64,000 nucleotides of DNA. It comes from Alphaproteobacteria bacterium. Its GTDB lineage: Bacteria > Pseudomonadota > Alphaproteobacteria > Micropepsales > Micropepsaceae. Shown one piece after another: positions 54,694 through 63,453 of this stretch. A program made the translations under genes and the position numbers. The notes below the pieces were generated by a model. It made no database searches, was not told the DNA's origin, and was given only the letters and a program-made list of their open reading frames with translations. Every line of letters begins with the position of its first letter. Position 1 is the first letter of the stretch. The stretch lies in contig JAGWMG010000003.1 of assembly GCA_028871795.1 (NCBI GenBank), positions 186,001 through 250,000 of the forward strand. The letters are read 5' to 3'.

Positions 54694-55401
54694 CTACGCT
54701 TCGAGGTTCAGGCTCTCGCGTATCTCAAAGAGCCGTCTATCAAGGTCGATTGTCTTGCCGGAAGTCACTTCCAGCTCGCGATCTTCAAATACGTCGCGAT
54801 CAGGATGGGCGCGCCGCCATTCTGTAACCGCTTCGTCGCGCTGCATAACGAGTTCTTTGATATCCTCTTGAAACAGGACGAACATCGCCGAAAGCCATCG
54901 ATTGAGCGGCCACGAAGGGCGAGATAGATCGACAACAAACCGATCCAACATCGCAATCACATCTTCGCCCGCATACCAGGCTTCCGCTGTCACCCACCTA
55001 TTCGTCGTGAATAATCTAACTGGACGCCCTTCGCGGCTCATCGAAATTGCGATGAGATGACAAAGAGCGTCGTTTTCGCCGTCTTTTGAATTTGCTTCGT
55101 TGACGGCAATTGGCCGCACGCTGGAAGGCATGCCGCGCGGTCGCAGGAAGGTGTGAAAGTGGCCGTAATCGTTCCATTCGCCGCGCGTCTGGGGATGTGC
55201 GTGGAAATAGTACTGGGCGTGGGTCTCTGGGTCATACACGTCGTCGGGCGGATAGTGATTGTATTCGACGAACTCGCGACCGCCCAGCGCTTCCGCCACG
55301 AGATTGGAACCGCTCTTCTCAAGCACGCGGATGCAATTGACTACCTCGGCCGCGGCCTCGGCGATACGTTCCAATGCGGCTTCGTCAAGCTTCTCACTCA
55401 T
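54694..55401 (-). CDS. DUF6969-family protein
   Basis: A 235-residue soluble protein. The conserved centre is VEYNHYPPDDVYDPETHAQY (residues ~47-66) followed by YGHFHTFLRPRGMP with several His and acidic residues that could bind a metal, then LCHLIAISMSREGRPVRLFT. This matches DUF6969 as I know it; no function is established. It starts at the ATG at 55401, overlapping the end of the upstream nrtS by eight bases. Confidence 0.78.
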   Translation of the reverse strand: MSEKLDEAALERIAEAAAEVVNCIRVLEKSGSNLVAEALGGREFVEYNHYPPDDVYDPETHAQYYFHAHPQTRGEWNDYGHFHTFLRPRGMPSSVRPIAVNEANSKDGENDALCHLIAISMSREGRPVRLFTTNRWVTAEAWYAGEDVIAMLDRFVVDLSRPSWPLNRWLSAMFVLFQEDIKELVMQRDEAVTEWRRAHPDRDVFEDRELEVTSGKTIDLDRRLFEIRESLNLEA

Positions 55402-55645
55402 CAAACGTATCTAAATGGCGGAACGCAGAATATGCCCCAAATGAAGCCACGAAGAACGGAACGGCGTAGGTCAAGCCAAGCCGGAGAAAACTTATCGACT
55501 TGCCCTCGACGATCTCTGTTCCCTGGTTGATGGCGTTGAGAATCGTTCCGATAACAAACGTGACCCCAAAGGACCGCGTAACGACTTGCCATGAAAATGT
55601 CCTGCGCACCGCCTGCCAGTCGATCCAATCGGTTATATGTTCCAT
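55394..55645 (-). CDS. nrtS: NrtS-like small membrane protein
   Basis: An 83-residue protein with two helices matching the NrtS family: RSFGVTFVIGTILNAINQGT and LRLGLTYAVPFFVASFGAYS. NrtS-type proteins were linked to nitrate/nitrite transport in cyanobacteria; in other bacteria the role is untested. Here it is translationally coupled to a DUF6969 gene, with no nitrogen genes nearby. Confidence 0.75.
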   Translation of the reverse strand: MEHITDWIDWQAVRRTFSWQVVTRSFGVTFVIGTILNAINQGTEIVEGKSISFLRLGLTYAVPFFVASFGAYSAFRHLDTFDE

Positions 55646-55790
55646 ATCTGCCGTTATCGAGAGTCCAAACTGTCCCAGTTCAGTCTATCTGATTCGATCT
55701 TGTTCGGTGATGGCGGCACCAACAGCGATCTTGCCGAAGGAGCGGGGCGAAACGGGTGCCACATGCGGGTGCTTGAATCGATCCCATGAC

Positions 55791-57401
55791 TCACCACCAT
55801 GTCGCGTAAAGCGCGACCAGGATTGCAACGACGGCACTGCTGGCGATCCAGAACGACTTGCTCGTCGAATAATCGATGTCGGCGAGGTCAATCGTCGTGG
55901 TCTGCGGCTTTGGCTTTTGCATCAGCGACACGATGACCGCCAGCCCCAGGCAGAGCAGGAATACGTAGCCCATGCGATTCATAAACGGAATACGTCCGAG
56001 CGCGTCGAAGGCCGGGATGTACGGCCATTTGTTGTAGTAGATGTACGACAGGCCTACCGAACTGACAGCCGCCGTCAACGCGCCGGCCTCGGTCGCCCGC
56101 TTCCAGAACATGCCGAGCAGAAAGATCACCACGATGCCAGGCGTGAAGAAACCGGTGAAGTCCTGGATGTATTGGAAGGCCTGATCGAAACTTCCCAGCA
56201 GCGGCTTGGCCGTCACCATCGCGATGCCCAGCGCCGTGATGGCTGTCAAGCGGCCGACGACCACCAGCATGCGTTCGTTTGTGTTCTTGTAGACGGTCTT
56301 GAAGACGTCGATGGTGAAGATGGTGGCGATCGAATTGATCTTCGATCCCATGGATGCAATGATCGCGGCGATCAGGGCAATGAACACCAAGCCCAAAAAA
56401 CCGCTTGGCAGCAGGGTCATCAGCATCGGATATGCGTCATTCGATTGCGCCAAATGCCAGCCCAATCGCGGCGCCAGGATGAATGCGGCGATGCCGGGTA
56501 TCACGACCAGAACCGGAATCAGAAGCTTCAGGAAGGCGGCCAGAACAATGCCCTTCTGCGCCTCGCGCACGCTTTTCGCCGCCAACGCGCGCTGGATGAT
56601 GTACTGGTTGAAGCCCCAATAGGACAGGTTTGCGACCCACATGCCGCCAAGGATCACTGAAAGTCCTGGAAGGTAGGTGTAGTTGGGATCGTTGGGCTTC
56701 AGGATCATATGGAAGTGACCGGGTGCCTGCGCCACCAGCATGTTGAAGCCGTGGAACACGGACAGAATGCCGGTGCCGCCGGCAATCCTCTCAAGCGCGA
56801 TGTAAACGATCACCAGCCCGCCCAGCACCAGCATCGACACCTGAACCACGTCGGTCAGGGCAACCGCTTTTAGGCCGCCGTACAGAGCGTAATTACCCGC
56901 GAACAAACCGAGGACGATCAGGCTCGTCTGCAGCGTCAGACCAGTGACGGTATGGACCGCGGTGGCGCCAAGCCACAGGATCGAGGTCAGGTTCACGAAC
57001 ACGTACAGGACCAGCCAGAAGATTGCCATGACGAGCTGAATATCCTGGCCATAACGCCGCTTGAGGAACTCAGGCATCGTGTAGATCTTGTTCTTCAGGA
57101 AAATGGGCAGGAAAAACTTGCCGACGATCAGCAGAGTGAGCGCCGCCATCCATTCGTAGGAGGCGATGCCGAGCCCGATCGCATAGCCCGATCCGGACAT
57201 GCCGATGATCTGTTCGGCGGAAATGTTGGCCGCGATCAGCGAGGTTCCGATCGCCCACCAAGGGAGTGCGCGGCTCGCCAGAAAGTAGTCCTGGCTGTCC
57301 TTCCGATGGCCGGCCTTTTCGCGTGAAACGAGCTGGGCCAGCACCAGGATGAAGATGGCGTAGACGACCACAACGGTGATGTCGAGCGGCGAAAGATGCA
57401 T
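55791..57401 (-). CDS. SGLT-type sodium:solute symporter
   Basis: A 536-residue transporter of the solute:sodium symporter family with about 14 helices. Visible motifs: DYFLASRALPWWAIGTSLIAANIS near residue 40 (in two stretches), QIIGMSGSGYAIGL, YALYGGLKAVALTDVVQ and MGSKINSIATIFTIDVFKTVY. The composition resembles sodium/sugar cotransporters, so a sugar or inositol is the likely substrate. No sugar-catabolic genes are adjacent. Confidence 0.93.
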   Translation of the reverse strand: MHLSPLDITVVVVYAIFILVLAQLVSREKAGHRKDSQDYFLASRALPWWAIGTSLIAANISAEQIIGMSGSGYAIGLGIASYEWMAALTLLIVGKFFLPIFLKNKIYTMPEFLKRRYGQDIQLVMAIFWLVLYVFVNLTSILWLGATAVHTVTGLTLQTSLIVLGLFAGNYALYGGLKAVALTDVVQVSMLVLGGLVIVYIALERIAGGTGILSVFHGFNMLVAQAPGHFHMILKPNDPNYTYLPGLSVILGGMWVANLSYWGFNQYIIQRALAAKSVREAQKGIVLAAFLKLLIPVLVVIPGIAAFILAPRLGWHLAQSNDAYPMLMTLLPSGFLGLVFIALIAAIIASMGSKINSIATIFTIDVFKTVYKNTNERMLVVVGRLTAITALGIAMVTAKPLLGSFDQAFQYIQDFTGFFTPGIVVIFLLGMFWKRATEAGALTAAVSSVGLSYIYYNKWPYIPAFDALGRIPFMNRMGYVFLLCLGLAVIVSLMQKPKPQTTTIDLADIDYSTSKSFWIASSAVVAILVALYATWW

Positions 57402-57615
57402 GCTTCAGGCTCCCCTATCGCCGGCGCTTTCTGGCCAGCTTTATGTGCTACGCGTAACGGTATTCGGCAGCCTTGGCAAAGGTATCCAAAGCTTCCGAGA
57501 GAGAGTGCACGCGCCTCAGTGGGACTTATTGTGCAATGCAGTACATGATGTTGCGGGTTTTTCTCGCCGGCATCTTTGCGCTTATCCTGCAATCGTTCCG
57601 TGAGGTTTCGCCGGC

Positions 57616-58425
57616 ATGAACTATCGCCACACCTTCCACGCCGGGAATTTCGCCGACGTCGCAAAACACACAGCGCTGGTTGCGGTGTTGTTGCATCTCC
57701 GCAAACGGGAATCTGCCTTTGCGGTCATCGACAGCCATGCCGGCCGCGGCGTCTACGATCTTCGCAGCCAGGAAGCGTTACGCACGGGCGAGGCGGCAAA
57801 CGGCGTCGGCCGGCTCGCCGGTTTGCAGGACTGTCCGCCGGCGCTCGCCGCGTATCTCGAGCTTGCGCGCGCACCCGAAGCCTATCCCGGGTCGCCGCTG
57901 ATCGCCGCGAAGTTGCTGAGGCCGCAGGACAGACTGGTTGCCGTCGAGAAGCATCCCGAAGATGCCGCGGCGCTGGCGGCCGTGCTCAAGCCATTCCGCA
58001 AGGCGCGGGCGGAGAGTGGCGACGGATATGCGCGCCTAGCGGCTCTATTGCCGCCGCCGGAGCGGCGTGCGGCTATCCTGATCGATCCGCCCTACGAGTC
58101 CGCGCATGAATTCTCCGACGCCGCGCGCGCTCTGACCGGAGCGCTGCGCCGCTTTGCAACGGGAATCTATCTCATCTGGTTTCCGATCAAATCGCCGGCC
58201 GAAGCGGACGGATTTTGCGGTGAAGTGCTGGCGTCGGGTGCACGAAAGGCGTTGCGCCTGGACGTGATGCGGAGCGCGCCTCGCGACGATCGTCTGACGG
58301 CCGCCGGCTTGGTGATCGTCAATCCGCCGTTCAAATTCGAGGAGGAGATGCGCGCGGCACTGACGCTCGCGCTTCCACCTATGGGCGCACAAGCGCGGTT
58401 CCTTTGGCTGGCGGGCGACGATTAG
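57616..58425 (+). CDS. rlmJ: 23S rRNA (adenine-2030 N6)-methyltransferase
   Basis: A 269-residue SAM-dependent RNA methyltransferase that modifies A2030 of 23S rRNA. N-terminal MNYRHTFHAGNFADVAKHT is diagnostic for RlmJ; the catalytic IDPPYE motif is at ~156-161, and IVNPPFKFEEEM near the C-terminus is also conserved. Full length. Followed ~160 bases later by the broken tRNA-Ser. Confidence 0.95.
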   Translation: MNYRHTFHAGNFADVAKHTALVAVLLHLRKRESAFAVIDSHAGRGVYDLRSQEALRTGEAANGVGRLAGLQDCPPALAAYLELARAPEAYPGSPLIAAKLLRPQDRLVAVEKHPEDAAALAAVLKPFRKARAESGDGYARLAALLPPPERRAAILIDPPYESAHEFSDAARALTGALRRFATGIYLIWFPIKSPAEADGFCGEVLASGARKALRLDVMRSAPRDDRLTAAGLVIVNPPFKFEEEMRAALTLALPPMGAQARFLWLAGDD

Positions 58426-58584
58426 GAGTCGGGCGCATTTTCGTTCGGCTATGCAGCGGCCGACCACGGCCGCGCCTTGCTAGAGGTGATTGTTCTGCCG
58501 ATTTCGTCTCCTGCGCTGCGTGCCCGGCTGCGCACCGGGGCGCTTGCTATCCCGTGCGACCTTAAGTATTTGATCTCGCAAGAC

Positions 58585-58624
58585 GGACAGGTGGCTGAGC
58601 GGTTGAAAGCACCGCACTCGAAAT
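58585..58624 (+). pseudogene. Truncated tRNA-Ser (anticodon CGA), 5' half only
   Basis: GGACAGG acceptor strand, D-arm GCTGAGCGGTTGAAAGC, the anticodon-stem strand CCGCA and loop CTCGAAA are intact. The expected 3' stem TGCGG is replaced by TACAG, and no variable arm, T-arm or acceptor 3' strand follows in the next several hundred bases. The acceptor strand is identical to that of tRNA-Ser(GGA) at 10427. The break at the anticodon arm coincides with a fall in GC content to the right, which suggests insertion of foreign DNA. Confidence 0.8.
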
Positions 58625-59080
58625 ACAGGCCGGGCGTTTGAAGTGGATTCACTCTGCGCGCAAACCGTGTGATCAGCAAACAGGTTAGCGCCCGTACAGC
58701 TAACGTCTCTTCACACCTAATCGAACGTGATTTCACGTAGGTCTGGTCCAGTATGTGGTCCCAAAATGCGGCGTTAGAATCACGGCTACAGTGCAATCGC
58801 GCCCAGACCACTAGCAGCGGCATACTGAATTCGCCTACTCGGGTAATTCGCCGTCGCGAGCGCCCATCAGGCGGCAGCCCTAGGTGCATTTGCGTTCAAA
58901 CGAACTGCTGATATTGGGCGACGACATGGCCTCAGGATTACCACAACCAAGCACTATGTGATGGCAATCACCGGATAATTTGGCTCCTTCGGCAGGAATT
59001 GACCTGCGGCGCCCACAACCTTGTCTTGTCGTTAACGCTCAGGCACAATCGCCTGAAAGTCTTGGGGCAGGGGGGAAGGA
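58625..59080. other. Non-coding stretch at the left end of the AT-richer region
   Basis: About 455 bases. No reliable gene; open frames on the minus strand cross the broken tRNA and have no sensible product. GGCAGGGGGGAAGG lies just upstream of the first transporter gene. I searched for a tRNA 3' half and for an integrase start and found neither. Confidence 0.5.
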
Positions 59081-60181
59081 ATGCGTAATACTCGACTTTG
59101 GGCCTGGGTAGCGGCGTTTATAGCGATCTGCGCTGCGGCATATTTCTATTTTTTTAATCCTCTCGCACCGCAACAGCCAACGATAAACGTTCTCGCCTGG
59201 ACAGGCTATGAGGAACCGCAACTTACTCAAGCTTTTGAAAAGGCCACCGGCATTCGAGTTAATGTCAAGACATATGTTGGCGGCGATCAGATGTATTCGA
59301 TCTTCTCGACAACAAAGAACACCTACGATGCAGTGATCGTCGATACGGAATATCTCAAGCCCCTCCATGATGCCGGACGGCTCTCGGCTCTTGAGGCAAA
59401 TTCGCTGAACTACACGGGTTATTTCCCCTATTTTGTCACCTTCCCAAGTGCGCATTTCGGCGGTGAGACGTTTGGCGTCCCCGTTCGCTTTGGCGTCAAT
59501 GGGATTGTGTACAACACAGACCATTTTTCGGAGCAGGATGTGCAAAGCTATGCCGTTCTGATGTCTGATCGCGCGAAGGGGCACGTGGGAATTTGGGACT
59601 GGTATTTGCCGAGCATGGGTGTCCTAAGCAAAGCCGTCGGGAATCACGACGCGTATAATTTAACGGAGGCTCAGTATATAAGCCTCCTTAAAGAGATGCG
59701 GGAGTTGCGTCCACAGGTGGCGGCAATTCACCCGACACCACCCGACATGATTGCTGCGCTCGCTGATGGCCGAACTTGGCTTGTTCCCGGCGTCGGAGAT
59801 TGGGTGGCGTCCGTGCTCGAAGCCCAAGGCAAGCACATTGACTGGGCCGTGCCGAAAGAGGGGGGTATTATGTGGGTCGAGACGCTAACGATCCCATCCG
59901 ATGCGCCACATCGCGAACTCGCCAAGAAATATTTAGAGTGGATGATGTCACCTCAAGCGCAGGCTATACTGACTCAACTACACGCGTACAATTCCAACGC
60001 GACTAATCGCCTGACGTACACGTTCCTAACAGCGGCCCAACGTCACCGGCTCAAGGCCGATAGCGACAAGAACGTCGAAGCAATGATCGAGAATCTCAGT
60101 CTGCGCGAGTTGCCAAAAGCGCAGGACCCGCGTCGTTGGCAAAACGATTGGCAGGGGTTTAAGGCCAACACCCTGCATTAG
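59081..60181 (+). CDS. Polyamine-type ABC transporter substrate-binding protein
   Basis: A 366-residue PotD/SBP_bac-like protein. An N-terminal hydrophobic segment (residues ~6-26) is a signal anchor. The binding fold begins INVLAWTGYEEPQLTQAFEK and includes TYDAVIVDTEYLKPLHDAGR, FGVPVRFGVNGIVYNTDHFS and GIWDWYLPS (~170-178). It should deliver a small cationic or related solute to the permeases at 61882-63437. Codon and base use are AT-richer than the main window. First gene of a five-gene operon. Confidence 0.85.
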   Translation: MRNTRLWAWVAAFIAICAAAYFYFFNPLAPQQPTINVLAWTGYEEPQLTQAFEKATGIRVNVKTYVGGDQMYSIFSTTKNTYDAVIVDTEYLKPLHDAGRLSALEANSLNYTGYFPYFVTFPSAHFGGETFGVPVRFGVNGIVYNTDHFSEQDVQSYAVLMSDRAKGHVGIWDWYLPSMGVLSKAVGNHDAYNLTEAQYISLLKEMRELRPQVAAIHPTPPDMIAALADGRTWLVPGVGDWVASVLEAQGKHIDWAVPKEGGIMWVETLTIPSDAPHRELAKKYLEWMMSPQAQAILTQLHAYNSNATNRLTYTFLTAAQRHRLKADSDKNVEAMIENLSLRELPKAQDPRRWQNDWQGFKANTLH

Positions 60182-60247
60182 GTAGTGCGGGGCGATCTGT
60201 TCTCGAAGCCGCGTTCAAGGAAGAAGGGGCCGAAGGCGCAAAGATAA

Positions 60248-61909
60248 ATGGGCAGCGCAGACTCGATTGCCAGCGGAAGTGTGAATTCGACTGGCGCAGG
60301 CTTCGACATCATCGGGTTCTTGAGCAATCCGGCCATCCTCAAGCTGATTGGTGTTCTGGCGATCTTGGCGACGTTCTATGCGCTGATTCCTGAACGTCTC
60401 CGCTCCACGCACGCGAATTCCATGTTTGCCCTGATCGGAAGAGCGCTTCGCCCTTTGGCTTGGTTGCTGTTGAAGCCTTTGCAAGCAGTGAACTCAATAA
60501 TCCCACATTATCTGCGGAGGTCCGCGCATCCTTTTGTCCGAATACTGCACCGACGGGAAAGTGCATGGGTTGCGGTTGTTGGTGTTGCTCTACTTATACT
60601 ATTTTATTGGAGTCCGACGCCGCATCCGAAATTCGCGGCTTGGGTGCATAACGAAGTCACGTTTGCTGTTCTAACCGCTCTTCTCGTTTGGTATATCTTG
60701 TGGTGGTTGGCCAAGGATGCACCGAGTGGCCGCTCTAGCGGCCCGCTCACTCATGTCATCGCGTGGCTGGGGTGGGAAGAGGACCGACTATATAGCAGGC
60801 CGAGCGCCACGACAGTATCGAAGGAAGTCCTAAATTTTCTCACTTACGCGCGTGGTTTCGGAGCAGTACCAAAGCTCTATAGCTCCAATGGTGTCGCATT
60901 TGATTTGCTAATCGCGGACATGGAGTACTTGCCATATTATTATAAGGCCGACCGGCTTGAGGATTTGACGGGTCTAATTCTACCAAAATTTGCTCCCTTC
61001 ATAAACACACTAAAAGGGGGCGAGACGACGCGTGCGGGTTTCGTTATGGGGATTCCCTTACGTTGTGGCTTTCAGGAAATTCTCATTAGTAACGAAGTGC
61101 GCGATGCGCTAATGCCGACACGACAAGTGATGCTGAGTTACAAGGACTTGAAGATAGAGGACATACTCGCACTCGACCCGACCGGACAAACAAAAATCGG
61201 CATATGGAATTGGTATCTACCGGCCCTATCAGTTCTTTTGGCTGTCTATGGAAACGGTGCATGCCATCTCGATGATGTGTGCCGTTTTGATGAAACAGAA
61301 GTGCGGCGCGTCCTTGACCAGATTATGAGTCTTGGAATCGCAAATCGTCTTGTCTTTATGAATTCGGTCGAAGAAATCTACGTGACTGCACGTGATCACA
61401 ACCTCGCTGCGGTCTACGGCGCAGGCAGTTGGGCACTCCCTGCCCCGTTCGAGTCAACTCAAGCAGTGTCAGACGCCAATTTCATTGAGGAATGTGCACT
61501 GCTCCCGGCGATCCCTACAGAGGGTTTGTTCGCCTGGATTGAATGTGCGACGATCCTATCGGACAGTAAGAGCTCGGATCGCAATCGAGCAATCGAGCTA
61601 ATAAAGTACTGGCTCAGCAACGAAACCCAGAAGGAGTTGATGTTTGGGCGCACTTTGCGAGCCCTCCCAGTAACGACCGAGGCTCTACAGTTAGCTCGAA
61701 ATAATTACCGTGGCGTGCCCCCTGTTCTGGTCCTAGATCAAATCGTCGATCACGACCTGAAAATGAAACATGATGTGAAGATCGTCCCCCGACGAATTCC
61801 GCAAACTCTGGACGGTAAAGTGTACCGTGCGGATGAACGCCTTCGGTCAGCTTGGGAAATGGCGTGGTACGAGTTCGAGCAATGGCACAAAAAAGCGGTC
61901 CACAGCTGA
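60248..61909 (+). CDS. Membrane-anchored substrate-binding-like protein (unusual fusion)
   Basis: A 553-residue protein. Residues ~1-160 carry three hydrophobic segments (~30-47, 107-121, 138-154) with basic loops. From ~168 the sequence parallels the previous gene: IAWLGWEEDRLY aligns with LAWTGYEEPQLT, DLLIADMEYLPYYYKADRLE with DAVIVDTEYLKPLHDAGRLS, and GIWNWYLPALSVL (~318) with GIWDWYLPSMGVL. So a complete binding domain is fused to a membrane domain, unlike ordinary soluble binding proteins. It could be a tethered receptor, a second specificity, or a sensor for the transporter. The stop overlaps the next permease start by 28 bases. Confidence 0.8.
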   Translation: MGSADSIASGSVNSTGAGFDIIGFLSNPAILKLIGVLAILATFYALIPERLRSTHANSMFALIGRALRPLAWLLLKPLQAVNSIIPHYLRRSAHPFVRILHRRESAWVAVVGVALLILFYWSPTPHPKFAAWVHNEVTFAVLTALLVWYILWWLAKDAPSGRSSGPLTHVIAWLGWEEDRLYSRPSATTVSKEVLNFLTYARGFGAVPKLYSSNGVAFDLLIADMEYLPYYYKADRLEDLTGLILPKFAPFINTLKGGETTRAGFVMGIPLRCGFQEILISNEVRDALMPTRQVMLSYKDLKIEDILALDPTGQTKIGIWNWYLPALSVLLAVYGNGACHLDDVCRFDETEVRRVLDQIMSLGIANRLVFMNSVEEIYVTARDHNLAAVYGAGSWALPAPFESTQAVSDANFIEECALLPAIPTEGLFAWIECATILSDSKSSDRNRAIELIKYWLSNETQKELMFGRTLRALPVTTEALQLARNNYRGVPPVLVLDQIVDHDLKMKHDVKIVPRRIPQTLDGKVYRADERLRSAWEMAWYEFEQWHKKAVHS

Positions 61910-62688
61910 TAGATCGCCTTCCGTGGGGGGCGCTCTGGTTTCAGGTTCTGGCCGCCGGTCCGGCGGTTGCTCTTGCGTTTGGGCAGATGTTGTGGACGGT
62001 CAATAGACTTCAGCCCGTGTTTTCTCCGAGTTGGCAGCCGCTCACCACGGTCGCAACAAATCCAATCGTCATTCAAGCGATTTTGACGAACGCCGCAATT
62101 GCCGCTGGCGCGGCGATAATTGCGGCTACGGCTAGCTGGCTGATCTGCGTAGCACTTGTTACTCGGACATGGCTGGTCGGATTTGTTGCGCCGCCGTTAG
62201 TGCTCTCGTTCGTCGTTCATCCGACGTTGCGCGCCCTTGCCTGGGGTGAAGTCGCTCAAAACCTACCAATGCCAAACAACATGACCCTGGCGATTTATGC
62301 AACAATCGCGCTCGGGGCGACGATTTTGCCAATGGTCGCGGTCCTTCCAATCCTCTCAGCCCTCCGCTGTATCCACCAATATCGCGACGCAGCAAGAAAT
62401 TTGGGAGGGCGGCCTCGCACATTTGAGAGGAAGATTCTGTTTCCATTTGTCGCATTATCGCTGCTCGTGGGAACGGCAATCGGCTTCTCGATGGCAATGT
62501 TTGACCCCTTTGTCATCCGCGTCGTTTCACAAGGATTATTTCCAAGTGTCGGATCAGTGGTCGCGGACTTTCTTGCAATTAACGATTGGGGACGCGTGTC
62601 CGCGCTGTGTACGTTTGTTTTTCTTCTCACCACGGGAGCCTTTGTGATTGCTGTGCTCGTGATTTCACTGCGCGAGGTTAGGCGATGA
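61882..62688 (+). CDS. ABC transporter permease (PotB-like)
   Basis: A 268-residue binding-protein-dependent permease with six helices. The EAA-type coupling loop is YRDAARNLGGRPRTFERKIL (~residues 162-181). It starts at the ATG at 61882 inside the preceding gene; an upstream ATG at 61852 is unlikely. Forms the transmembrane pore with the next gene's product. Confidence 0.85.
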   Translation: MAQKSGPQLIDRLPWGALWFQVLAAGPAVALAFGQMLWTVNRLQPVFSPSWQPLTTVATNPIVIQAILTNAAIAAGAAIIAATASWLICVALVTRTWLVGFVAPPLVLSFVVHPTLRALAWGEVAQNLPMPNNMTLAIYATIALGATILPMVAVLPILSALRCIHQYRDAARNLGGRPRTFERKILFPFVALSLLVGTAIGFSMAMFDPFVIRVVSQGLFPSVGSVVADFLAINDWGRVSALCTFVFLLTTGAFVIAVLVISLREVRR

Positions 62689-63437
62689 GGAACCCGCCTG
62701 TCGCCTGGGATGCCCCACGACTGCCGTTAGTCGGGACAGGTGGAATTGTTCTGTTGGTTCTGATTCCCATCGCAACAATTGTCATCTTGGGTTACTCGCA
62801 ACTCTCAGCCGTAAGGCCTTACCTAGCGGTTATCGATGTCCCGATTAGTGTTGTAATGGGACTTGCTGTTGCGGTCGCCGTTACAGTCGCTTCACTCTTC
62901 ATCGCTGCGGCAATTCGCTGGGCGCGCTCGCCCTTTCCGATGTGGGCTTATACGGTATTTCTTACCCCAGCAGCCATACCACCGTTGTTGCTAGCATTCG
63001 GATATGCAGGTGCAGCAAATATCGGTGGCGTACAACAGGGGCCGGTGCTTGTTGCGGTAGCTCAGTTTGTCGTGTTCCTACCACTAGGCGTGTTCGCTAC
63101 GTTGAGGCGGGTCACTGCGCTTTCCGATGACCTGATACCGGCTGCGGTCAACCTCGGCGTAACGCCGATTTCAGCTATACTCACTGTGGTCGCACCCCAA
63201 ATAATGCGGGAATTGGTCCTCATTGCGACGGCTATTTTCATTCTTGGCTTCTCTGATGCAGTCTTCACGCTTTTTCTTGCGGGCCCCACACCAACGTTTG
63301 GTCAGGTGATGAATGGTTTGAGCCTCGGCGCCGCAAATAACTTGGCGTTCGCAGTAGGGATTTTCTATGTGTGTATCGTTGTGTTTGCCATCATGGTAGG
63401 CACTTTTGTTGCCTTGCTTGGTAACGCACGGCGTTAA
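62685..63437 (+). CDS. ABC transporter permease (PotC-like)
   Basis: A 250-residue permease with six helices (GIVLLVLIPIATIVILGYSQ; VFLTPAAIPPLLLAFGYAGA). The coupling loop is LIPAAVNLGVTPISAILTVV (~residues 146-165), a degenerate EAA motif. It overlaps the previous gene by four bases (ATGA). Pairs with the PotB-like permease. Confidence 0.87.
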   Translation: MRNPPVAWDAPRLPLVGTGGIVLLVLIPIATIVILGYSQLSAVRPYLAVIDVPISVVMGLAVAVAVTVASLFIAAAIRWARSPFPMWAYTVFLTPAAIPPLLLAFGYAGAANIGGVQQGPVLVAVAQFVVFLPLGVFATLRRVTALSDDLIPAAVNLGVTPISAILTVVAPQIMRELVLIATAIFILGFSDAVFTLFLAGPTPTFGQVMNGLSLGAANNLAFAVGIFYVCIVVFAIMVGTFVALLGNARR

Positions 63438-63453
63438 GGGGGGCGTGCGGGCG

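Noticed and set aside
58449-58889. 146-codon minus-strand frame across the broken tRNA
   Set aside because: Covers the antisense of the tRNA fragment and shows no protein-like pattern.
58585-59080. Group I intron in tRNA-Ser(CGA)
   Set aside because: A TGCGG that could be the other stem strand occurs at ~58777, but no variable arm, T-arm or acceptor strand follows it, so a spliceable intron is not supported.
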